Of a stretch of 10,531 nt of DNA, positions 5,300 through 10,531 are shown in pieces. The stretch is from JANNOG01 sp050329415. GTDB taxonomy: Bacteria; Actinomycetota; Actinomycetes; Actinomycetales; JBBAYJ01. The stretch spans positions 1 to 10,531 of the forward strand of contig JBHJOS010000039.1 in the NCBI GenBank assembly GCA_050329415.1, in the 5' to 3' direction. Position 1 is the first letter of the stretch, and the number at the start of each line of letters is the position of its first letter. Under the pieces are notes generated by a model, which was not told the origin of the DNA, made no database searches, and worked only from the letters and a program-made list of their open reading frames with translations. A program made the translations under genes and the position numbers.

Positions 5300-7558
5300 A
5301 TGTCCAGTCCCAGCCGGGACTTGTCGATGACAAGGCCCGTGGAGAGGCAGGCGCGGACAGCGTCGCCGACGACCGGGGTCGCAACGGATGCGCGGCCGCC
5401 GGGAGTCAGCCCTGCCGCAACCCCGCTGGCACCAGTGATCGTCCGTGACCCGGTGATCCGCTGCGTGGCCGTGGCAGGCGCCGGGTGGCTGGTGCTGTTC
5501 GCTCTCGGTATGTGGTGGGTCCGGGACGCCCTCGTCGGACAGCAGGTGCTGGGCCAGCTCGTCTACCTGGTGCCGATCGCGGCTGCCGTCGTCCTCAGCA
5601 TCCTGGTGGCACGGCGGCGACGGGACTCCCGGTGGTTCTGGCGCCTGCTGGCCGTGAGCAACGGCCTGTGGCTGGCCGGTGATCTTGTGTGGGCGGGGCA
5701 CACCTTCGTGCTCGACCGCGAGGTTCCCTTCCCCTCCTGGGCGGACGCCGCCTACCTCACGAGCTACGCGCTGGTGCCGGTGGCCGTCGTGGCGGGCTTC
5801 CGCGCCGCGGGCCGGCTGGCCTCGGTGCGCGGCGTCCTGGACGCCGCGGTCATCGCGGTCGCCGTCGGGTTCGCCGGCTGGGAACTGCTCGTCCGGCCGC
5901 AGCTCGGCGCTCCGTTGAACGCCGCGACGCTCACCGGGATCGCCTATCCGCTGGCCGGCGTCGCCATCCTCGTCACGTTGCTGGCGGTGGTGTTCTCCAC
6001 CCAGCGGGCGGTGCCGCTGTCGGTGGTCGGGGTCGCCGTCGCGTTCGCGATCGCCGCCGTCACCGACATCGGCTACACCTGGCTGGTCGCCGTCAACTCC
6101 TACGTCCCGGGCGGGTGGCTGAACCTCGGCTGGCAGCTGGAGGCGGTCGTGATGTGCCTGGCGCTGCTCGTGGCGCTGCGGCACGACGAGGCGCCGTCGC
6201 GGGACCGGCCGGCCGCCCGCGACCTCACGCTGGTCCCGGCGCTGGCCGGGGTGGGGACGGTGCTCGCCGTCGTCGGCGGGGACCTGCGTGACGGCGCGGT
6301 GGGCGCGGCCGGGGTGCTCGTGGCGCTCGCGGTGCTCGTCACGCTGGTGGTGCGGTTCGCGGTGTCGACGGCTGACCTGCAGCAGACCACCGCCCGCCTG
6401 GACGAGGCCCGCCGGGAGCAGGAGCGGCTCGCCGTGACCGACATGCTGACCGGCCTGTACAACCGGCGCTTCATCTCCGAGATGCTCTCCATCGAGGTGG
6501 ACCGGGCGCACCGGGGCCGGCGGGCGGTCAGCGTCGTGACGATGGACATCGACCACTTCAAGCGGGTCAACGACACCTGCGGCCACGCGGCGGGCGACAC
6601 CGTGCTCGTCGAGGTGGCGCGGCGGTTGTCCGCGGGCCTTCGCTCCAGTGACGTGCTGGCTCGCGTCGGCGGCGAGGAGTTCCTCGTCGTGGCGCACGAC
6701 ACCGAGGCCGAGGCGGTGCTCGAGCTCGCCGAGCGGCTCCGCCTCGTGGTGCGCCGCTCCCCCGTCCCCGTGCCGGGCGCCGGACCCATGACGATCACGG
6801 TGTCCGCCGGGGTGGCCTCCGTCGAGGACGGCGACACCGCGGAGTCCCTCGCCCAGCGGGCGGACCGGGCGCTGTACGCAGCGAAAGACGCCGGCCGGGA
6901 CCGGGTGATGGCGGCCGGGGGGACCGAGCACGAGGCCGGCCTGCCGGTGGATCCGGCCGTCCTCGCGGTGCTCGAACGGGTCGCCGACACCGTGGACCGA
7001 CGCCTCGGACCCGACGAGCACTCGGCGGCGGTCGCGCGGTGGAGCGTCGCCACCGCCCGGGCGATGGGCCTGTCGGCGCGGGACCAGGCCGAGATCGGCA
7101 TGGCGGCGCGGCTGCACGACGTCGGCAAGCTGGAGATCCCGGACGCGGTGCTCCAGAAGCGGGGCCCCCTCGACGGAGACGACTGGCAGCAGGTGCACCG
7201 CCACCCCGTCACCGGTGCCGACATGCTGCTCGGCCTGGTGCCACCGGCCGTGGCCGAACTGGTCCGGACCTACAACGAGCGGGTGGACGGCGACGGCTAC
7301 CCGTTCGGAACCGAGGGCGCCCGCATCCCTCTCGGGGCGCGGATCCTCGCCGTGTGCGACGCCTACTCCGCGATGCGGGGCCGGCGCCCCTACTCCCCTG
7401 CACTGACCGAGAGCGAGGCGATCACCGAACTGCGGCGCTGCGCCGGGACGCAGTTCGACCCCGCGGTCGTCGAGACCTTCGTCCACCTCGTCGCACGGGG
7501 GCGGCTGGAGCCGCTGGTCCCGCTGCCGGACATGGAGCAGGACGTTCCGGACCGCTGA
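5300..7558 (+). CDS. Membrane-bound GGDEF and HD-GYP cyclic-di-GMP signalling protein
   Basis: A 752-residue protein from the ATG at 5300. Residues about 52-355 hold roughly nine or ten membrane segments, a sensor module I cannot name. A charged linker helix leads to a GGDEF domain (381 to about 537) with DMLTGLYNRRF, DIDHFKRVND, an intact GGEEF active site (457-461) and an RSSD inhibitory site (448-451) five residues before it, so cyclic-di-GMP synthesis with product inhibition is likely. The C-terminal HD-GYP domain (about 556-748) has HDVGK (H606, D607), HP (H635) and D687. The usual HHERxDGxGYP motif, however, reads YNERVDGDGYP at 658-668, so two metal-ligand histidines are replaced and phosphodiesterase activity is doubtful. 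The frame opens inside tRNA-His, so the start is uncertain: the ATG at 5327, with GGGA seven bases before it, is an alternative. Confidence 0.93.
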   Translation: MSSPSRDLSMTRPVERQARTASPTTGVATDARPPGVSPAATPLAPVIVRDPVIRCVAVAGAGWLVLFALGMWWVRDALVGQQVLGQLVYLVPIAAAVVLSILVARRRRDSRWFWRLLAVSNGLWLAGDLVWAGHTFVLDREVPFPSWADAAYLTSYALVPVAVVAGFRAAGRLASVRGVLDAAVIAVAVGFAGWELLVRPQLGAPLNAATLTGIAYPLAGVAILVTLLAVVFSTQRAVPLSVVGVAVAFAIAAVTDIGYTWLVAVNSYVPGGWLNLGWQLEAVVMCLALLVALRHDEAPSRDRPAARDLTLVPALAGVGTVLAVVGGDLRDGAVGAAGVLVALAVLVTLVVRFAVSTADLQQTTARLDEARREQERLAVTDMLTGLYNRRFISEMLSIEVDRAHRGRRAVSVVTMDIDHFKRVNDTCGHAAGDTVLVEVARRLSAGLRSSDVLARVGGEEFLVVAHDTEAEAVLELAERLRLVVRRSPVPVPGAGPMTITVSAGVASVEDGDTAESLAQRADRALYAAKDAGRDRVMAAGGTEHEAGLPVDPAVLAVLERVADTVDRRLGPDEHSAAVARWSVATARAMGLSARDQAEIGMAARLHDVGKLEIPDAVLQKRGPLDGDDWQQVHRHPVTGADMLLGLVPPAVAELVRTYNERVDGDGYPFGTEGARIPLGARILAVCDAYSAMRGRRPYSPALTESEAITELRRCAGTQFDPAVVETFVHLVARGRLEPLVPLPDMEQDVPDR

Positions 7559-7567
7559 GTCGCGGGC

Positions 7568-7590
7568 GCCCGGCGGGGTGACGGCCGGGC
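7568..7590 (+). terminator. Possible terminator after the GGDEF/HD-GYP gene
   Basis: Arms GCCCGGC (7568-7574) and GCCGGGC (7584-7590) can pair across a nine-base loop, ten bases past the stop codon. There is no U-run, and short GC palindromes arise often in DNA this rich in G and C, so support is weak. Confidence 0.3.
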
Positions 7591-7618
7591 CGGGCCGGAG
7601 CGCGGCGGACCGGTGCGA

Positions 7619-7624
7619 CATAGT
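7619..7624 (+). promoter_or_regulatory. Candidate -10 element of the DsbA-like gene (leaderless)
   Basis: CATAGT matches four of six bases of TATAAT, including the key A2 and T6, and is followed by six bases and then the ATG at 7631. Transcription would begin at or next to the ATG. No Shine-Dalgarno sequence precedes that ATG, and an upstream in-frame GTG at 7613 would place the -10 inside the coding region. Confidence 0.5.
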
Positions 7625-7630
7625 CCCGGC

Positions 7631-8302
7631 ATGGACGACGCCCCGACCGCCCGGCCCACCGTCGTGTACGGCAACGACGCCCTCTGCGGGTGGTGCTTCG
7701 CCACCGGACCGGCCATCCTCGAGGCGAAGCAGGAACTCGGCGACGAGGTGGCGTGGCGGATCGAGACGGGTGGCCTCGTCGTCGGGGAGCGGGTCCGGCC
7801 GGTCGCCATGGACCGGGAGTACCTGGTCGCAGGGCTCGCGCAGGTCGCCATGGTGAGCGGGCGCCGGGCGGGCGAGGCCTACTACGAGCGGATCCTCGGC
7901 ACCGGGACCTGGGTGAGCAACTCCGAGCCCACCTGCCGCGCGGTGCTGGTGGCGCAGGAGATGGGGCCGGACGTCGCCGTCGAGTTCTCGCACTGGCTGA
8001 CCGACGCGCTCTACCTGGACGGCCGCGTCCCCGACGACCCCGACACCCTGCGGGACGCCGCCGCCGCCCATGGTGTGGACGGGCACGAGCTCCTCGCCCG
8101 GTGGGCGACGCCCGGGGCGGTGGAGACGACCCGCGAGGCGTTCCAGCGGGCCCGGGCGCTCGGCGTCCAGACGTACCCGAGCCTGTTCCTCGAAGCCGGC
8201 GACGGCACCCTGGACCCGCTGGTCACCGGCTACACCGACGCCCGCACGATCGTCCGGATCGTGCGGGAGGCAGTGGCCCGGCCGGCGGTGCTGCCGGGCT
8301 GA
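7631..8302 (+). CDS. DsbA-family thioredoxin-fold protein (predicted disulfide isomerase type)
   Basis: A 223-residue protein with a CGWC active site (C19, C22) in the context VVYGNDALCGWCFA and a cis-proline loop QTYPSLFL (P183), the two halves of a DsbA-like thioredoxin fold with a helical insertion between them. The NDALCGWC context most resembles the COG3531 group of predicted disulfide isomerases rather than periplasmic DsbA. There is no signal peptide or membrane anchor, so it should act in the cytoplasm on an unknown substrate. The ATG at 7631 is chosen because a -10-like CATAGT lies six bases before it; a GTG at 7613 would add six residues. It is probably a single-gene unit between the cyclic-di-GMP gene and tRNA-Lys. 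Homologues include FrnE-like proteins, but the exact subfamily is not certain. Confidence 0.88.
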   Translation: MDDAPTARPTVVYGNDALCGWCFATGPAILEAKQELGDEVAWRIETGGLVVGERVRPVAMDREYLVAGLAQVAMVSGRRAGEAYYERILGTGTWVSNSEPTCRAVLVAQEMGPDVAVEFSHWLTDALYLDGRVPDDPDTLRDAAAAHGVDGHELLARWATPGAVETTREAFQRARALGVQTYPSLFLEAGDGTLDPLVTGYTDARTIVRIVREAVARPAVLPG

Positions 8303-8365
8303 CGGAGCACGGCGGCGGGCCGGGCCAGCAGCGGTCGGCGGCGGCGGCGGCGGCCCAGGCGCTGG

Positions 8366-8371
8366 TAGCCT
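8366..8371 (+). promoter_or_regulatory. Possible -10 element of tRNA-Lys
   Basis: TAGCCT lies ten bases before the mature 5' end of tRNA-Lys and fits TANNNT. The stretch where a -35 would fall is a (CGG)6 run (8336-8353), so there is no recognisable -35. Confidence 0.35.
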
Positions 8372-8381
8372 TGGGGACCGC

Positions 8382-8454
<73 letters not shown>

Positions 8455-8509
8455 CTCCCACCAGCGGAAACGCTCACGGGCCGCGGTTTCCGACGCCGGT
8501 CCCCATGGT

Positions 8510-9189
8510 TTACCCATGGTGATCGTTTCTCGTCGGTCCCGCGGCGGCCACAGCCTCCAGGACGCCGCGAGCGCCCGTGGCGGCCACCCGCCGACCGAAC
8601 CCAGCTGGTCGGCCGCAGCGCGCGCCGACAGGCCGGCCATGTCCATGAACGTCGCCACCGTCCGGCGGAACGTGTGCGACGTGACCTCCGGGTACCCGGC
8701 CGCGTCGAACGCCTCCCGCAGATCACCCGCGGTGTTCTTCGGGTCCCGCAGCATCCCCGTCGGCGACGGGAACACCACCGACCACGGGTTGGCGTCGCGG
8801 CCCTGGCGCCGATGCAGCATGTCGACCGCCCACGACGGCAGCTCGACGACCCGCCACCCGTGCCGGGACTTCGGCCGCTGCTTCACCACCAGACCCTCAG
8901 CCTTGACCCGGATCACGGTTCCGCGGACCTCGACCGTGCCGGCGGCCAGATCCAGCGACGGCCACGTGATCCCCGCCATCTCCCCGATCCGCAGCCCGGT
9001 CGCGATGAGCATGTCGACGAGGTCCGGCAGGTCCCGGTCCACCGCCACCACATCCCGTGCCAGCCGGGCCCGCAGGTCGCGCAGCTGTTCCACCGTCAGG
9101 GCATCGCGGTGCTTGACCGGCCGTCGCACCGGGGAGGCGTCGCGCACGAGGTTGACCGCCAGGGCGTCATGCCGGACCGCCGTGGGGGG
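8510..9189 (-). pseudogene. Tyrosine integrase remnant lacking the catalytic tyrosine
   Basis: Catalytic-domain remains of a phage-type tyrosine recombinase. From about 9180 downward it reads AVRHDALAVNLVRDASPV, then GLRIGEMAGITW with the first catalytic arginine (8989-8991), a PKSRHG lysine loop, and SHTFRRTVATFM with the His (8674-8676) and second Arg (8665-8667), ending ADQLG. At about 8594-8601 the homology breaks. The typical tail GRRVAATGARGVLEAVAAAG continues in another frame to a TAA at 8510-8512, while the expected segment with the His/Trp and catalytic Tyr (about 13 residues) is missing. An out-of-frame deletion explains this. The N-terminal arm-binding and core-binding domains are also absent. 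The unbroken frame runs on into tRNA-Lys, so the 243-aa product is not a natural protein. Its position next to the 3' end of a tRNA gene fits an old integrated element. Confidence 0.85.
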
Positions 9190-9540
9190 TCAGGTCCCTG
9201 CGGACATTGGCGATGCGGTCGACGACGCGCCACGACGTCAGTTGCTCGCTCTTGTCGAGGACGCCGGCACCGACCGACACGGCACGGTCGGGCTCTCCTG
9301 CGAGGAAGAGGGCGCTGCACAGGCCCACCTCGTTGAGCACCGTGCTCCGGACGTTCTGCGGTCCGAAAGCGGCGATCGCCTCCGAGGTCCACCGCACAGC
9401 GTCGGCTCCGAAGGCGGGGTCGCGGCGGGCGAGATCCCGGTACACCCGCCCGTACTGCGCCAGCAGCTCGCCCTCGTCGTAGAAGCCCATCCAAGTCGGC
9501 TCCTCGTCCCGTCGCAGGCGGCCGAACGCCTGTCGCGACG
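9167..9540 (-). pseudogene. C-terminal fragment of an XRE/TPR-type transcriptional regulator
   Basis: From EEPTWMGFYDEGELLAQYG to SWRVVDRIANVRRDLTPH the translation resembles the C-terminal TPR-like sensor part of the actinobacterial XRE-family regulators that carry a helix-turn-helix at the N-terminus. This is recognition from memory, not a search. About 120 residues remain. The DNA-binding N-terminal part is absent, and the usual last residues after LTPH are replaced where integrase sequence begins (about 9178-9187). A TTG at 9580 opens the frame but lies in the iron-box region, and the first 25 or so residues do not resemble the family. It is best read as a decayed piece, perhaps from the same mobile element as the integrase. 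A short, expressed, orphan sensor domain is possible but less likely. Confidence 0.6.
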
Positions 9541-9558
9541 CAGGAACCCGAACATCAT
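9525..9558 (-). pseudogene. Orphan gene start under an iron-box promoter
   Basis: Two ATG codons at 9553-9558 begin MMFGFLRRDR immediately downstream of a -10 element and iron box. After roughly ten codons this frame turns into low-complexity translation (RSAACDGTRSRLGWAS), while the regulator-like homology appears in another frame. The simplest reading is that an iron-controlled gene lost all but its first codons when the flanking DNA was deleted. The original gene cannot be identified. The breakpoint is approximate. Confidence 0.3.
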
Positions 9559-9564
9559 GCCTGA

Positions 9565-9570
9565 AAGTTA
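9565..9570 (-). promoter_or_regulatory. Candidate -10 element of the iron-box promoter (leaderless)
   Basis: On the minus strand TAACTT is followed by six bases and then ATG. It matches TANNNT and overlaps the end of the iron box, the usual geometry for repression by an IdeR-type regulator. Confidence 0.5.
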
Positions 9571-9586
9571 GGTGAGCCAAACCTTA
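9568..9586. promoter_or_regulatory. Iron box (IdeR/DmdR/DtxR-type operator)
   Basis: TTAGGTGAGCCAAACCTTA matches 15 of 19 positions of the IdeR/DmdR consensus TTAGGTTAGGCTAACCTAA, including the TTAGGT and AACCT cores. It covers the -10 region of a minus-strand promoter at 9565-9570. In actinobacteria such sites, with Fe(II)-bound regulator, repress siderophore and iron-uptake genes. It lies 31 bases past the 3' end of the ABC exporter gene, so it cannot serve that gene as a promoter. The gene it once controlled appears to be destroyed. Confidence 0.75.
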
Positions 9587-9616
9587 GGCGCAACTCGACG
9601 ACCTGTGGCGCCGCTC

Positions 9617-10531
9617 TCACCCGCCGCGGCCTGCGGCCCAGGCGGACCACAGCCGCGCGTACGGTCCGCCCGCCGTCGCCAGGTGCTCGTGGGGTCCCTG
9701 CTCGACGACCCGGCCGGCATCGAGCACGACGACGCTGTCCGCGCGGGCGGCCTGGGTCAGCCGGTGGGCGACGACGACCACCGTGCGACCCACCGTCGCC
9801 CGGGCGACGGCCGCCTCGAGCACCCGGGCCCCCGCGGCCCCGGCCTCGGCCGTCGCCTCGTCGAGCACCACCACCGGACGGTCGGCCAGCACCAGCCGGG
9901 CCAGCGCGAGCTGTTGAGCCCGTCCGGGCGCCAGGGGGTGGCCGCCCTCGCCCACCACCGTCGCCAGGCCGTCGGGCAGGGCCGCGACCCATTCCCGGGC
10001 GGACACCAGCGACAGGGCACCGAGCAGCAGGTCGTCGGAGGCGTCGGGCCGGACCAGCCGCAGGTCGTCGGCCAAGGTCCCGGCGAACACGTGAACCTCC
10101 TGGGTCACCAGGGCGACCGTGTCGCGCAGGCCACGCTGTCCCAGCTCCGCCGGCCTCCGCCCGCCGAGGAGCACGCCGCCCCTCGTCGGGTCGTGCACGC
10201 CGGCGACCAGCTTGGCCAGCGTGCTCTTGCCGGCCCCGCTGGGCCCCACCACGGCGACCCGCTCCCCCGGCGCCACCCTCAGGTCCACGTCCCGCAGCAC
10301 CGGATGGCCCGGCACGTACTCGTGGGTGACCCCCGCCAGCTCGACCGAGGCGTCCCGCGGTGCGGCCGGGGACACCGGCTGCGGCGGCGGGGTGACACCG
10401 GCCACGCCGGCCAGGCGGGCGAGCGCGGCGCCCGCGTCCTGCGCCGTGTCGAGCAGCCCCAGCATGGCCATGACCGGGTTGAAGAGCCGGTGGAAGTACA
10501 GGGCGCCGGCCGTGGCCTCTCCGACGGACAC
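9617..10531 (-). CDS. ABC exporter, C-terminal part with ATPase domain (partial)
   Basis: The gene runs off the right edge, so its start and most of its membrane domain are missing; 304 residues are visible. The first 40 or so are the end of the transmembrane domain (YFHRLFNPVMAMLGLL and a helix before the ATPase). The nucleotide-binding domain has Walker A GPSGAGKST (96-104), the Q-loop glutamine in VTQEVHVFAG (Q144), Walker B VVVLDE (220-225) and the switch histidine in VVAHRLTQ (H256). The signature motif, normally LSGGQ, is LAPGR (200-204) within LAPGRAQQLALAR. A related actinobacterial subgroup, as I recall it, has LTAAQAQQ here and similarly reads DEATAEAG. It is therefore probably one half of a heterodimeric exporter, with the partner gene expected just upstream outside the window. 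The substrate is unknown; the nearby iron box hints at siderophores. Confidence 0.9.
   Translation of the reverse strand: MSVGEATAGALYFHRLFNPVMAMLGLLDTAQDAGAALARLAGVAGVTPPPQPVSPAAPRDASVELAGVTHEYVPGHPVLRDVDLRVAPGERVAVVGPSGAGKSTLAKLVAGVHDPTRGGVLLGGRRPAELGQRGLRDTVALVTQEVHVFAGTLADDLRLVRPDASDDLLLGALSLVSAREWVAALPDGLATVVGEGGHPLAPGRAQQLALARLVLADRPVVVLDEATAEAGAAGARVLEAAVARATVGRTVVVVAHRLTQAARADSVVVLDAGRVVEQGPHEHLATAGGPYARLWSAWAAGRGG

Noticed and set aside
5270..8086. A 938-codon open frame on the minus strand antisense to the GGDEF/HD-GYP and DsbA-like genes
   Set aside because: The product is rich in Arg, His, Asp, Gly and Pro with no domain. It is the usual open antisense frame of GC-rich coding DNA, while the plus strand encodes clear domains.
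8336..8353. (CGG)6 trinucleotide run before tRNA-Lys
   Set aside because: A short simple repeat expected at this base composition; no function can be argued beyond its effect on the -35 region.

Overview
The window is very GC-rich, compact DNA with GTG and ATG starts. It looks like the chromosome of a high-GC actinobacterium, most likely of the Geodermatophilaceae or a related family. The family assignment is an inference from protein flavour and layout; there is no rRNA or other marker to confirm it. The pairing of scoAB with a nearby orn followed by tRNA-His resembles, from memory, the Rv2503c/Rv2504c to Rv2511 neighbourhood of Mycobacterium tuberculosis, so positions 1-5300 read as conserved core chromosome.

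Layout. 6-1223 (+): a saccharopine-dehydrogenase-like / trans-acting enoyl reductase protein. 1224-1425: a convergent intergenic region with three 24-bp palindromes of lower GC and a 7-bp tandem repeat. 1426-3069 (-): an apparent operon of an unrecognised 67-aa protein followed by scoA and scoB, the two subunits of a 3-oxoacid CoA-transferase. 3162-3193: a perfect 32-bp palindrome, probably the terminator of the next gene. 3230-4375 (-): a PrsW-type intramembrane protease. 4453-5145 (+): oligoribonuclease (orn), divergent from it. 5206-5278: tRNA-His(GTG). 5300-7558 (+): a membrane-anchored GGDEF plus HD-GYP cyclic-di-GMP protein. 7631-8302 (+): a cytosolic DsbA-family thiol oxidoreductase. 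8382-8454: tRNA-Lys(CTT).

Downstream of tRNA-Lys, 8510-9558 (-) is a stretch of gene debris. It holds a tyrosine integrase missing its N-terminal part and the segment with the catalytic tyrosine, fused end to end with the C-terminal piece of an XRE/TPR-type regulator. That piece in turn follows a short orphan gene start under a well-formed iron box (IdeR/DmdR type). Beyond it, 9617-10531 (-) is the C-terminal part of an ABC exporter ATPase that runs off the window. This looks like the scar of an integrative element once inserted at tRNA-Lys and later mostly deleted.

Functional links: orn and the GGDEF/HD-GYP protein both touch cyclic-di-GMP metabolism, since Orn clears pGpG and other short RNAs, but they are separate units with a tRNA between. 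Four genes (prsW, orn, the DsbA-like gene and the iron-box orphan) have a -10-like hexamer only 6-7 nt before the start codon, the signature of leaderless transcription. I see no CRISPR array, complete insertion sequence or obvious new multi-gene system. The most unusual items are the palindrome trio, the HD-GYP domain lacking its usual His-His pair, the small gene ahead of scoA, and the deletion scar.
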